Assembly: GCA_963921255.3 (NCBI GenBank)
Contig: CAWUEW020000003.1
Location: 1,302,001-1,366,000, forward strand
Source of the DNA: JANSYL01 sp963921255
GTDB taxonomy: Bacteria > Pseudomonadota > Alphaproteobacteria > Rhodobacterales > Rhodobacteraceae
Direction: 5' to 3'
DNA: 64,000 bases
This document shows, piece by piece, positions 30,049 through 39,148 of this stretch. Within the stretch, counting starts at the first letter, position 1, and each line of letters starts with the position of its first letter. Position numbers and translations under genes: made by a program. The notes under the pieces are model-generated. The model made no database searches, was not told the origin of the DNA, and worked only from the letters and a program-made list of their open reading frames with translations.

Positions 30049-30102
30049 CCGTGCTGTGGACCGACCGTCAGGAAAAGGCGTTCCGGGGGCTTTGACCCGG
30101 TG

Positions 30103-31017
30103 CTACGACCTGCGCCGCTGGTTCAACAGGACAAGGCCCACCGCCAGCACCGCGAAGCCCAGAAAGGCGTTGGGCGACAGGCGTTCCCCTAGTACCACCC
30201 ACCCAAGCAGGATCGCGATGGGCGGGATCAAAAGCGTGACGATCATGGCGTTCCCCGATCCGGCGGCGGCGAGGATTCGGTAGTACAGCAGATAGGCCAC
30301 AGCCGTCCCCAGAATGGCGAAATAGCCTATGGCGGCGTAGGTGACCGGATCCTGGGGCAGGCGCGGCGGTCCGTCCACGACAAGGGCCAAGGGCACCATC
30401 ACCAGACTGGCCCCTGTCAACATGCCCGCGGCTGCGACCTGCGGTTTGAGGCCTGACAGGTGATGGCGCGCCCACGCCGCCGCAATTGCATAGGACAGGG
30501 TGCCCGCCAACACGGCCAATTGCGCGATGGATCTGAGGTCAAACTGCGCCAACGCCTCGAGGCCGATGGCAATCGCCACCCCCAAAAAGGCGATGCAGAC
30601 ACCGGTGAAGCGCCGGGGTGTCAGACGCTCATCCGTGAACACCATGGCCGCGACCAGAACCCCGAAAACGGCGGTCGCGGCATTGAAGATCGAAGTGAGC
30701 CCGGTTTCGATAAATTGCTGGCCCCACGCCATCAACGTGAAGGGAATGACGTTGTTGAGCACCCCCATCATCAGAAGGGCGCCCCAGAGACCGGCGTGCT
30801 TTGGAACCGGCAATCCGCGCCACCACACGTAGGCCCACAAGATCGCGCAGGCCCAAACCACGCGATGCGCCACGAGGGTGAACACGGGAACCTCGTCAAG
30901 GGCCAGTTTTATGGCCAGAAAGGACGCGCCCCAGATGGCGCCAAGCAACGCAAGCTCGCCCCAGATGCGGGGTGACAGGCTCGGGGGCGACGCGGTGGGG
31001 GCAGGGCTGCGGGTCAT
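30103..31017 (-). CDS. EamA/DMT family permease
   Basis: This 304-residue protein has ten hydrophobic helices in two EamA repeats, typical of drug/metabolite transporters (RhaT/YdcZ-like). The first repeat contains GAIWGASFLAIKLAL and the second ends with GWVVLGERLSPNAFLG, the family signature. It probably exports a small metabolite or amino acid. The substrate is unknown. It converges on hflX, and its stop is a few bases from the true hflX end. Confidence 0.82.
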   Translation of the reverse strand: MTRSPAPTASPPSLSPRIWGELALLGAIWGASFLAIKLALDEVPVFTLVAHRVVWACAILWAYVWWRGLPVPKHAGLWGALLMMGVLNNVIPFTLMAWGQQFIETGLTSIFNAATAVFGVLVAAMVFTDERLTPRRFTGVCIAFLGVAIAIGLEALAQFDLRSIAQLAVLAGTLSYAIAAAWARHHLSGLKPQVAAAGMLTGASLVMVPLALVVDGPPRLPQDPVTYAAIGYFAILGTAVAYLLYYRILAAAGSGNAMIVTLLIPPIAILLGWVVLGERLSPNAFLGFAVLAVGLVLLNQRRRS

Positions 31018-31069
31018 GGCGTTGGTTTAGGGGGCGCTGCGTCGGCCTTCGACCCGAAAGATGCGCAAT

Positions 31070-31098
31070 AAAAAAAGCCCCGGCGGTGCGGGGGCTTT
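31070..31098 (-). terminator. rho-independent terminator of the FadL-like gene
   Basis: On the minus strand a stem of AAGCCCC and GGGGCTT is followed by seven T. It lies 22 bp past the stop of the outer-membrane protein gene. Confidence 0.85.
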
Positions 31099-31120
31099 CG
31101 ATTGGGATGCTTGGTTTCCG

Positions 31121-32191
31121 TCAGAACCGGAACCCGAACCGCAATCCAGCGGCAAGCGTTTCGTTGTCGTTGAACGCACCGCCGACCGGCGAGGTCGCGT
31201 CGTTCAGGTGGCTGTACTGGATGCCGCCGGTGATCTCGAAACGATCGTTTTCCCAAGTGGCGCCAAGGCCGATTGCCGTCCGCCCGTCGACGGGGCCGAG
31301 GTTACTGGCGTTGCCGCCGACCGTGGGCTCGTGGGTCAGCGTCACCGCACCCGACCAGTTTTCCGTGAACCGGCGACCAACGCCAAGCGAATACGTCACC
31401 GTGTCGTTGGCATAGGCCAGAAGCGGGCCACCTGCGACAGCCGAGAAGGACGGCGGCGACAGATCGAACTCGCTCCACTGGACCCACCGGATCGACCCGA
31501 AGAGCAGCGTATCTTCCGCGATACCCGACTGCGCCTCCAGGTTGACCGAGGCCGGCAGAATCGTGGTGAACTGGCCTGCGGGGTTGGCCGGGAAGGCGCC
31601 CGGGCCGGTTTCAGCGCTGCTGAACGTGTGCTGGATCTCGGAGCTGTAGGTCAGGGCCACGCGCATCGCGATTTCCGGCATCTCGTAGGCCACACCCAAC
31701 ACGTAGCCCAGTTCGGTGCCCCCGTCCGCGGACAGGGTGTAGGCCGACGCCGGAATGGAAATGTCCCCGGTGACGCGGCTGACGCGCACACCGCCGTAGA
31801 AGCTGAGGTGGTTCGGCATCTCGTAGCGAACGATCGCGGTCAGCGCGTCGCCATCCACCACGGCGTTGGTGCCCTGGAGCGGATAGCCGGTGCCGGCCGG
31901 ATAGCTCACATTCGCACCGACATGGCTGTCGAGGATGAACGCGAACGACAGCGCCTCGGTGATATCCTGGCGGTAGCTCAGCGTGGGTGAAATGTAGGAC
32001 TCGGTGATGTTGCCCGAAGGCGCACCGAGAACACCCGAAACGTCCGGGTTCACGAACGCGAACCCAAGCTCGGCATAGGTGCCTTCTTCAAACAGAATTG
32101 CCATCGACTGGCTCGAACGCTCAATTCCCCCGGCATGCGCCAAGGCGGTCGATGCAAGTAGCGCGGCCCCCGCCGCTACAAAACGTGTCAT
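31121..32191 (-). CDS. OmpP1/FadL-like outer-membrane transport protein
   Basis: This 356-residue outer-membrane beta-barrel has a signal peptide ending at ALAHA (about residue 19) and a C-terminal aromatic residue (RFGFRF), the targeting signal for the Bam machinery. Alternating hydrophobic strands run throughout. It resembles the FadL/TodX family, which admits long-chain fatty acids or aromatic hydrocarbons by lateral diffusion. At this length it is a compact member. A GGGAGGA Shine-Dalgarno precedes the ATG and a terminator follows, so it is monocistronic. Its ligand is not known. Confidence 0.82.
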   Translation of the reverse strand: MTRFVAAGAALLASTALAHAGGIERSSQSMAILFEEGTYAELGFAFVNPDVSGVLGAPSGNITESYISPTLSYRQDITEALSFAFILDSHVGANVSYPAGTGYPLQGTNAVVDGDALTAIVRYEMPNHLSFYGGVRVSRVTGDISIPASAYTLSADGGTELGYVLGVAYEMPEIAMRVALTYSSEIQHTFSSAETGPGAFPANPAGQFTTILPASVNLEAQSGIAEDTLLFGSIRWVQWSEFDLSPPSFSAVAGGPLLAYANDTVTYSLGVGRRFTENWSGAVTLTHEPTVGGNASNLGPVDGRTAIGLGATWENDRFEITGGIQYSHLNDATSPVGGAFNDNETLAAGLRFGFRF

Positions 32192-32242
32192 GGGGTATGT
32201 CCTCCCAACTCGTGATCCTCATCCCTTGCATCTGTGAAGACC

Positions 32243-32263
32243 AAAAAAAGGACCGATCCGGTC
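32243..32263 (-). terminator. rho-independent terminator of the mazG-hypothetical-EamA unit
   Basis: GACCG and CGGTC flank a three-base loop, and on the minus strand C plus seven T follow. A second, nested hairpin without a T tract overlaps the EamA stop (GGCAGGA/TCCTGCC, 32304-32340, enclosing GATATG/CATATC). Confidence 0.75.
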
Positions 32264-32326
32264 AATTCTTCCCCTGCGTCATGCTGTTTGTGCTGCATAA
32301 CTGGGCAGGAATTTGTGACAGATATG

Positions 32327-33226
32327 CTACATATCCTGCCGTGCGGCGCGTTGGGTGGCCAAGATGTTGATGTAGTTCGCCCCGAAGATCAGGGCCGCGC
32401 CGACCAGCACACCCCATTGCAGCGGTTCGGCATAAAACAGCATTCCGACCACAGCGATGGCCGGCAGGCGCACGAAATCCATCGGCATCACGACCGAGGC
32501 CGGCGCCAGTTTCAACGCCGTGGTCAGGCAGTAATGCGCCGTCATTCCGCACACCCCGATCAACAACACCCAAGGGGCCGTGCTGGCCGAGGGCAGGGCC
32601 ATGTCCCCGTCGTAGAGACAGGCAATCAGCCCGATGATCAGCTGGATGGCGGCGAGGTAAAACAGGATGCAGGTCGTTGTTTCGGACTGGGTCAGCCGTT
32701 TCGTGAAGATCGCGGTCGTTGCGAACCCAATGGCGGCAAGGGCGGCGGTGATCATCCCGCTGTTCACGGGGGCGCTGCCGGGTTGCACAACGATCAAAAC
32801 GCCCGCGAAGCCAAGAATGCCCGCCAGGATCTTCACCTTGGTCAGCCGCTCGCCCAGAAACAGGGCGGCCAACACCATCACCCACAAGGGCGAGGTAAAC
32901 TCCAGCGCGAAGACCAAGGCCAGAGGGCTGACCGTAATGGCGTAAAACCACAGGTTCTGACCCGTGAAATGGGCAAGGTTGCGGTAAAAATGAATGTCGA
33001 GATGCCGCCAGGTGATCTGGCGCAGGGTGCCGAAGGCGCTGCCAAGGACCAGAACGATGACCAGACCGGTCAGCGAGCGGTAGGTCATCATCTCGAACGT
33101 ATCCAGCTCGAAGCTGGCGGCACGTCCCGCGATTGCCATGGCCGAGAACGACAAGATTGCCCCGATCATCCAGACCGCAGCTTTCACCGGCTGAATGCCG
33201 GGCTGTGGGTGTGTCGAAGCGGTCAT
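32327..33226 (-). CDS. EamA/DMT family permease
   Basis: This 299-residue permease has ten helices in two EamA repeats, with VFALEFTSPLWVMVLAALFL in the first half and FVRLPAIAVVGMLFYAE in the second. I choose 33226 as start because it overlaps the preceding stop as ATGA. An in-frame ATG nine codons earlier is possible. It ends the three-gene unit mazG-hypothetical-EamA. The substrate is unknown; it is only distantly similar to the EamA gene at 30103. Confidence 0.82.
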   Translation of the reverse strand: MTASTHPQPGIQPVKAAVWMIGAILSFSAMAIAGRAASFELDTFEMMTYRSLTGLVIVLVLGSAFGTLRQITWRHLDIHFYRNLAHFTGQNLWFYAITVSPLALVFALEFTSPLWVMVLAALFLGERLTKVKILAGILGFAGVLIVVQPGSAPVNSGMITAALAAIGFATTAIFTKRLTQSETTTCILFYLAAIQLIIGLIACLYDGDMALPSASTAPWVLLIGVCGMTAHYCLTTALKLAPASVVMPMDFVRLPAIAVVGMLFYAEPLQWGVLVGAALIFGANYINILATQRAARQDM

Positions 33227-33600
33227 TCGGCGGGGTCGGCCTGTCTGCAGCATCCAAATGCGGGCGCTTGGCCAGCGAATGCCGGAATGCCCAATTCAAC
33301 GCGAAAGGGCAAGGAAATGCCGAAGATCTCGCAGCTTGCACGTTCGAGGTACACGGGCACCGGGCCGCCGGCGGTCTCCAGCGCGGTTTGGAAGAACGGG
33401 GGCACCGGGTCAGGCAATGGCGTGTGCAGATCAAACACGCCGTCGCCCAGGTAATCCAGTGTCGCGCGCTGGTCCTGCAAGACCAGCATGAAGCCCGGGC
33501 TGTGCCCCAGGCAATGCAACTCCACCGCCTGCACCGGCGCGGCGACAGAGATTGCCAGACAAACGGCAAGCGCATGAACGGGTCGAAGCGGGCTCCTCAT
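33223..33600 (-). CDS. secreted small protein of unknown function
   Basis: This 125-residue protein has a signal peptide (about 1-25, ending APVQA) and a Cys-containing mature part (C30, one Cys near the centre and a CC pair near the end). The pattern of short strands ending with GCC is reminiscent of COG3650-type periplasmic proteins, but I cannot assign it firmly. It overlaps the EamA permease by ATGA and follows mazG by 36 bp. Cotranscription is likely; a functional link is not evident. Confidence 0.65.
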   Translation of the reverse strand: MRSPLRPVHALAVCLAISVAAPVQAVELHCLGHSPGFMLVLQDQRATLDYLGDGVFDLHTPLPDPVPPFFQTALETAGGPVPVYLERASCEIFGISLPFRVELGIPAFAGQAPAFGCCRQADPAE

Positions 33601-33636
33601 GCACCGGAACCTAGGGCCCGGCGGTGGCGGGTCCCG

Positions 33637-34449
33637 CTACAAACCGTTGGTTTTCGCGGCATTCCACAGCGCGTCCATATCCTCGAGGCTGCTGTCCTCG
33701 GGCCGTTTTCCGGCGCGTGCAAGCTCGGCCTCAATGTAGTGAAACCGCCGCATGAACTTGGCATTTGCGCCCCGCAAGGCGGTTTCGGGATCAACTTTCA
33801 GGTGGCGCGCAAGGTTGGCCATCACGAACAGGAGATCGCCCATCTCCTCGGTGATCTTGTCGTGATCGGCGGTGTCCCGGACCTCGGCCAATTCAGCGGC
33901 CTCTTCACTGATCTTCGCAATGACCTGATCAATCTGCGGCCAGTCAAAGCCGACCCGGGCGGCCCGTTTTTGAAGCTTTTCGGCCCGCATCAACGCCGGA
34001 AGCCCAAGGGCCACATCATCCAGAACCCCGCCACGGGCCTTGGCCGCGCGTTCAGCGGCCTTCACGGTTTCCCAATCGCGGGTCTGATCTTCGGCCGTCT
34101 TGTCCCGGCTTTCGTCGCCGAAGACATGCGGATGACGCGCGATCATCTTGTCCCCGATGGATTGCGCGACATCCTGAAATCCAAACAGCCCGGCTTCCTC
34201 TGCCATCTGGGCGTGAAACACGACCTGCAGCAGCAGATCCCCCAGTTCGCCCCGCAATTCGTCGTATTCGGCGCGTTCAATCGCGTCGGCCACTTCATAG
34301 GCCTCTTCGATCGTATAGGGCGCGATGGTCGCGAAGGTTTGCTCAATGTCCCAGGGGCAGCCGGTTTCGGGATCGCGCAGGCGCGCCATGATCTGCAAAA
34401 GCCGCTCCAAGGGCGGCAGGGACGGGTCGGGGGCGGAAGAGGCGGGCAT
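33637..34449 (-). CDS. mazG: nucleoside triphosphate pyrophosphohydrolase MazG
   Basis: MazG hydrolyses (d)NTPs to monophosphates and pyrophosphate, acting as a house-cleaning and stress-signal enzyme. The protein (270 residues from the ATG at 34449) has two MazG-fold halves. The first carries the metal motif EEAYEVADAIE and ELGDLLLQVVFHA, and the second EEAAELAEV and EMGDLLFVMANLARH. The N-terminal segment LRDPETGCPWD is typical. A TTG eight codons earlier is in frame but less likely as a start. Confidence 0.93.
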   Translation of the reverse strand: MPASSAPDPSLPPLERLLQIMARLRDPETGCPWDIEQTFATIAPYTIEEAYEVADAIERAEYDELRGELGDLLLQVVFHAQMAEEAGLFGFQDVAQSIGDKMIARHPHVFGDESRDKTAEDQTRDWETVKAAERAAKARGGVLDDVALGLPALMRAEKLQKRAARVGFDWPQIDQVIAKISEEAAELAEVRDTADHDKITEEMGDLLFVMANLARHLKVDPETALRGANAKFMRRFHYIEAELARAGKRPEDSSLEDMDALWNAAKTNGL

Positions 34450-34515
34450 TGCACCTGCGCTTGATACGGGCAAAGGTCAGGTCTTTAGACCCCAAGGGTG
34501 GAGAGGAGTCCAGCA

Positions 34516-35679
34516 ATGCCCGTTTTGAACCGGATCGCCGGCTTCACCGATGAGATGACGGCGTGGCGGCGGCATCTGCACCAGCATCCGGAACTGGGGT
34601 TTGACTGCCACCAGACGGCAGATTTCGTGATCGCCCGCCTGGCCGAATTCGGGATCACCGAGGTGACCACGGGCTTGGCGCAAACCGGCCTCGTGGCGAT
34701 GATCGACGGGCAGGGGCCAGGTCCGACCATCGGATTGCGCGCCGATATGGATGCCTTGCCCATCGAGGAGGCGACCGGCGCGGCGCATGCATCGACGGTG
34801 CCTGGAAAAATGCATGCCTGCGGCCATGACGGGCACACCGCCATGCTGCTTGGGGCAGCGAAATACCTGTCGGAGACGCGGAATTTTGCCGGGCGCGTGG
34901 CGCTGATCTTTCAACCGGCCGAGGAACAGGGCGGCGGCGCGGGCGTCATGTGTGAAGAAGGCCTGATGGATCGCTTCGGGATTGATGAGGTCTACGCCAT
35001 CCACAATGTGCCGGGCCTCGACATCGGGCAGGTTCTGACCACACCCGGCCCGATCATGGCGGCGGTCGACACCGCCCATATCTATGTCACCGGTCGGGGC
35101 GGGCATGGGGCCATGCCCCATGAAACCGCCGATCCGATTCCGGCGGCGGCCAGCATGGTGGCGGCGCTGCAAACCATCGTCTCGCGGAACAACTACGCGC
35201 TGGACGATCTTGTGGTGTCCGTCACCCAGATCCATGCCGGCACCACCGACAACGTCATCCCCGAAACGGCCTATCTGTCCGCCACCATCCGCAGCTTCGA
35301 TCCCGAGGTCCAGAAGATGGTCATGCGTCGGATGGCGGATATCGTGGCCGGTCAGGCCGCCAGTTTCGGGGTCGACGCCCGGTTGGATTATCAGGTGGGC
35401 TATCCCGCGACGATCAACGATCCCGACGCCGCCGCGTTCGTTGCCGAAACCGCGTCCGAGGTCGTCGGGGCCGCACGCGTCGACGGGCACGCGGGCCGCG
35501 AAATGGGGGCCGAGGATTTCGCGTATATGCTGCAGGAACGCAAAGGCGCCTATCTGTTCCTGGGCGCAGGTCCGGGCGCGGGGCTGCATCACCCCGAGTT
35601 CGACTTCAATGACGACATTGCCCCGATCGGTGCCAGCATTCTGGCGCGCCTGGTCGAGCGTGCGCAGCCCTTGGCCTAG
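34516..35679 (+). CDS. M20 family amidohydrolase (hippurate hydrolase/IAA-amino acid hydrolase type)
   Basis: This 387-residue di-metal hydrolase cleaves an N-acyl amino acid or similar amide. Metal-site motifs are MHACGHDGHTAM (C102, H104), the PAEEQGGGA loop with the catalytic Glu, and GHAGREMGAEDFAYM near the C-terminus. A dimerisation lid domain lies in the middle. The start at 34516 is preceded by GGAGAGGAG. The C102 ligand places it with the M20D amidohydrolases. The natural substrate is not shown by the context. It converges on the flavin reductase gene with a 4-bp overlap. Confidence 0.88.
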   Translation: MPVLNRIAGFTDEMTAWRRHLHQHPELGFDCHQTADFVIARLAEFGITEVTTGLAQTGLVAMIDGQGPGPTIGLRADMDALPIEEATGAAHASTVPGKMHACGHDGHTAMLLGAAKYLSETRNFAGRVALIFQPAEEQGGGAGVMCEEGLMDRFGIDEVYAIHNVPGLDIGQVLTTPGPIMAAVDTAHIYVTGRGGHGAMPHETADPIPAAASMVAALQTIVSRNNYALDDLVVSVTQIHAGTTDNVIPETAYLSATIRSFDPEVQKMVMRRMADIVAGQAASFGVDARLDYQVGYPATINDPDAAAFVAETASEVVGAARVDGHAGREMGAEDFAYMLQERKGAYLFLGAGPGAGLHHPEFDFNDDIAPIGASILARLVERAQPLA

Positions 35680-36194
35680 TGATCCTCGGGCCGTAGGTAT
35701 TTGCGCATCCCGTAGAGCAACGGGTCGCCCTCGGGTGCTGTCGCAACAGCTTCGACCGCCCCAATGCAGATGTGATGGGTCCCGATTTTCTCGGCCGAGA
35801 TCAGGCGGCAGTCGAAACTGACCAGCGCCTCGGTCAGGCGCGGGGCGCCGGTGACCATCTTTTCGATCACCACGGCGTTGAACTTGTCGCCGCCCGGGGC
35901 GGGCCGCCGCGACGAGAACACGTCGGAAATATCCGTCTGTCCGGTCCGTAAGACGTTGATGCAAAAGCATTTGTTTTCCAGGAGCAAGGGCAGGCTGCTG
36001 CTGGTGGCATTCAGGCAGGTCAGCATGGTCGGGAAGGGGCCATCCGCCGAAATGGAGGTCATCGCCGAGACCGTTGCACCGCCGCGGCCCGCAGGACCGT
36101 CCGTGGTCACCACCGACACGCTCGCGGCGGCGCGGCTCATCCCTTCGAGAAAGGCGGCCCGCAAGTCATCCGCGGTCGAAGTTGCGTCCGTCAT
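35676..36194 (-). CDS. flavin reductase family protein
   Basis: This 172-residue FMN-binding split-barrel protein is of the HpaC/short-chain flavin reductase type. It supplies reduced flavin to a partner monooxygenase using NAD(P)H. The N-terminal part SRAAASVSVVTTDG leads to the flavin-binding segment GATVSAMTSISADGP, and CLNATSSSL, CFCINVL and SFDCRL follow as in the family. The ATG at 36192-36194 is the best start, although the frame stays open further upstream. The partner oxygenase is not in the window. Confidence 0.87.
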   Translation of the reverse strand: MTDATSTADDLRAAFLEGMSRAAASVSVVTTDGPAGRGGATVSAMTSISADGPFPTMLTCLNATSSSLPLLLENKCFCINVLRTGQTDISDVFSSRRPAPGGDKFNAVVIEKMVTGAPRLTEALVSFDCRLISAEKIGTHHICIGAVEAVATAPEGDPLLYGMRKYLRPEDH

Positions 36195-36320
36195 CGCCCT
36201 CACTCCCTTTGCTGGCGCTCTTGCGTCCTTGCATGAACGCACGATCTGAACAAGTGAGTGCGCTGGACTTTTTGCGCCACTCCGATACCAGAGGATAGGG
36301 CGTGGTCTCAGGGGATCGAG

Positions 36321-37283
36321 ATGGCATTGGAAGACGCGAAAAACCAGGTTGATACGGCCATCACGCGGACGGACCCCACCGGGCTCAGCTTCGAGAACGC
36401 GTTTTCCGGGTTCCCGACGCTGTTCCGTCGACGGGCCACCAAGGATCTGAGCGGGGTTGATGTCGCGATCACGGGGCTGCCGTTCGACCACGCGGTGACC
36501 AACCGTCCCGGCACGCGCCTCGGGCCGCGCGCGATCCGCGCGGCGTCCAGCCTTCAGACTTATGATCCGCCCTACGGATGGGACGGGTATTCGCCGTTGG
36601 AGCAGCTCTCGGTCGTCGATTACGGCGACATGGCGTTTGACTACGCGAATGTTGCCGACGTCCCGGCGCGGATCGAGGCGCATGTGCGCGCCATACTTGA
36701 GGGTGGGGCAGTGGCCCTGTGCCTGGGGGGCGATCATTCGATCACGCTTCCGATCTTGCGGGCCCATGTCGCAAAACACGGGCCGGTCGCCTTGATCCAG
36801 GTGGATGCGCATACCGACACGTGGCCGGACGATGACCCGGCCCGCATCGACCACGGCACCTTTTGCTACACGGCCGTCAAGGAAGGTCTGATCGACGTCG
36901 CGCGTTCGGCCCATATCGGCATCCGGACGGTGGTCGACGACAATCTTGGCATCCCGATTTTCGATGCGCGCGCGGTGCAGGACCAGGGACCAAGCGCAAT
37001 CGCGGCCGCGGTCAAGGCCCGTGCGGGAGACGCACCCTGTTATCTCAGCTTCGATATTGACGCGCTGGACCCGGCATTCGCGCCGGGGACGGGCACGCCG
37101 GTCTGGGGCGGTCTGAGCAGTGCGCAGGCCGCCATCTTCTTGCGCGATCTGGCAGGCATCCATCTTGTCGGGGGGGACGTGGTCGAAGTGTCGCCGCCCT
37201 TCGACCATGCCGAGATCACGGCCGTGGCAGCGGCCCATGTCGCGATGGAACTGTTGTGCCTCTGGGGCATCACACGCGCGTGA
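36321..37283 (+). CDS. speB: agmatinase-like ureohydrolase
   Basis: This 320-residue arginase-fold enzyme has an intact binuclear Mn site: LGGDHSI, QVDAHTDTW and SFDIDALDPAFAPGTGTP. It most resembles agmatinases, which convert agmatine to putrescine and urea. The family also contains guanidinobutyrases and guanidinopropionases that motifs alone do not separate, so the symbol is provisional. The start at 36321 (MALEDAKNQ) agrees with family length. The gene begins about 130 bp from the divergent flavin reductase start. Confidence 0.85.
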   Translation: MALEDAKNQVDTAITRTDPTGLSFENAFSGFPTLFRRRATKDLSGVDVAITGLPFDHAVTNRPGTRLGPRAIRAASSLQTYDPPYGWDGYSPLEQLSVVDYGDMAFDYANVADVPARIEAHVRAILEGGAVALCLGGDHSITLPILRAHVAKHGPVALIQVDAHTDTWPDDDPARIDHGTFCYTAVKEGLIDVARSAHIGIRTVVDDNLGIPIFDARAVQDQGPSAIAAAVKARAGDAPCYLSFDIDALDPAFAPGTGTPVWGGLSSAQAAIFLRDLAGIHLVGGDVVEVSPPFDHAEITAVAAAHVAMELLCLWGITRA

Positions 37284-37353
37284 CGCCCCTAGACCGACTC
37301 AGGCCATTGGCTTTACATCAGGACAGCGCCCAACGAGGACGAGCCGAACCCAA

Positions 37354-38295
37354 ATGCCCGGACGCAAACGCGAAATGAAGCGCGAGGTCGCACGCGAGAT
37401 TTCCTACGCGTCCTCTGCCATGTCGAAGGGCGGGCGGGCGATGATCCGCGTGATGGAAAACGCCAGTGGCCGGATTGGCCTGATCAAGCGCGCTGAAGGC
37501 TACGATGAAGACGTGCGCAACGGCCGCGACTTCTGGGAAGTGATGGTCGAACGCTATGGGCTGAGCCTGGATGTCGTGGGCGGCAGCCTCGACAACATCC
37601 CAAGCGACGGGCCCGTGATCGTCATCGCCAACCACCCATACGGAATTCTCGATGGGCTGATGATGGACCATATGCTGTCCAAGGTGCGCGGCGAATTTCG
37701 CATCCTCGCCCATCGCGTCTTCCGCAAGGCTGAAGACATCAACCGGATCATTCTTCCGATCAGCTTCGATGAAACCAAGGAAGCGATGGCGTTGAACATC
37801 CAGACCCGGAAGGATGCGTTGCGGTTTTTGGCTGATGGTGGCGCCATTGGGATCTTTCCCGGCGGCACGGTCTCGACCGCGGCGCGCCCCTTTGGACAAC
37901 CGATGGATCCGGGCTGGCGCAGCTTCACGGCACGGATGATCACCAAATCCAACGCGACCGTGGTGCCGGTCTTCTTTGATGGCCACAACTCGCGGATGTT
38001 CCAACTCATGAGCCATATGCACACAACGCTGCGCATGGGCATGCTGATCAAGGAATTCAAAAGCCGCGTGAACAGCCCCGTCCGGGTGGTGATCGGCGAT
38101 CCGATTCAGCGGGCGGAACTGGACCCCTATGCCAAAGATGCCAAAGCAATGATGGCCTTCTTGCGGGAAAGGACCTATAGCCTCAGCCCGCGGCCCCTGG
38201 ACACGCAGATCCAAGGGTTTGAATTTGAGGAACGTCACCGCGATCCGGAGGTGGAACAAGGCCGGGTGCGGGGGCGGTTGAAGGACCGGTACTGA
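37354..38295 (+). CDS. lysophospholipid acyltransferase family protein
   Basis: This 313-residue membrane-associated acyltransferase probably acylates a lysophospholipid or a lyso-ornithine lipid. The catalytic motif is NHPYGILDG (N93, H94, D100), the spacing used by the hemolysin/OlsA-like branch rather than the HX4D of PlsC. The second motif is IGIFPGGT. I place the start at 37354, 71 bp after the agmatinase stop, although the frame is open further upstream. It is followed by murI in a TGATG overlap. Confidence 0.85.
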   Translation: MPGRKREMKREVAREISYASSAMSKGGRAMIRVMENASGRIGLIKRAEGYDEDVRNGRDFWEVMVERYGLSLDVVGGSLDNIPSDGPVIVIANHPYGILDGLMMDHMLSKVRGEFRILAHRVFRKAEDINRIILPISFDETKEAMALNIQTRKDALRFLADGGAIGIFPGGTVSTAARPFGQPMDPGWRSFTARMITKSNATVVPVFFDGHNSRMFQLMSHMHTTLRMGMLIKEFKSRVNSPVRVVIGDPIQRAELDPYAKDAKAMMAFLRERTYSLSPRPLDTQIQGFEFEERHRDPEVEQGRVRGRLKDRY

Positions 38296-39113
38296 TGGCC
38301 GTTGGCATTTTCGATTCTGGACTGGGCGGGCTGACCGTGCTGGACGCCGTGGAAACGCGGCTGCCGGACCTGCCGCTGGTCTATTTTGGCGACAACGCGC
38401 ACACGCCCTATGGCGTGCGTGATGCCGACGACATCTATGACCTGACCACGACCGGCGTGCAGGCGCTGTTCGACCATGGCTGCGATCTGGTGATCCTGGC
38501 CTGCAACACCGCGTCGGCGGCGGCCTTGCGGCGGATGCAGGAGGGGTGGGTGCCCGAGGACAAGCGCGTCCTGGGGGTGTTCGTGCCCCTGATTGAAGCG
38601 CTGACCGAACGGAAATGGGGCGACAATTCCCCGCCGCGCCCGGTCGCCGTGGAACATGTCGCGCTCTTTGCCACGCCCGCCACGGTGTCGAGCCGGGCGT
38701 TTCAGCGCGAACTGGCCTTCCGGGCCATAGGCGTCGATGTCGAGGCGCAGCCCTGCGCGGGCGTCGTGGACGCGATCGAAATGGGTGACATGATCCTGGC
38801 TGATGCGCTGGTGCGCAGCCATGTCGAGGCGCTGATGCGGCGCATGCCAAAGCCCGAGGCGGCGATTCTGGGATGCACCCATTACCCGCTGGTTCAGGAC
38901 GTGTTTCAGGAGGCTCTGGGCCCCGACGTGGCGGTCTATTCGCAGCCAACCTTGGTGGCAGACGCCCTGGCCGATTACCTGGAGCGTCGCCCGGATTTCG
39001 TCGGCAGCGGACAGGGCAGCACGTTCCTGACCACGGGCGACGCGAAATCGGTGTCCAACAAGGCCACGCAATTCTTGCGACGACGGATCGAGTTTACCCC
39101 CGTAGACCTCTGA
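38295..39113 (+). CDS. murI: glutamate racemase MurI
   Basis: MurI interconverts L- and D-glutamate for peptidoglycan. The 272-residue protein shows FDSGLGGLT at the N-terminus and the two catalytic cysteines: C70 in ACNTAS and C194 in GCTHYPL. Length and motif spacing are normal. The ATG shares its A with the TGA of the acyltransferase gene (TGATG), so translation is coupled. Confidence 0.95.
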   Translation: MAVGIFDSGLGGLTVLDAVETRLPDLPLVYFGDNAHTPYGVRDADDIYDLTTTGVQALFDHGCDLVILACNTASAAALRRMQEGWVPEDKRVLGVFVPLIEALTERKWGDNSPPRPVAVEHVALFATPATVSSRAFQRELAFRAIGVDVEAQPCAGVVDAIEMGDMILADALVRSHVEALMRRMPKPEAAILGCTHYPLVQDVFQEALGPDVAVYSQPTLVADALADYLERRPDFVGSGQGSTFLTTGDAKSVSNKATQFLRRRIEFTPVDL

Positions 39114-39148
39114 TCTTTCAAGACCTTACATAGCGAACCTAACGCAAA

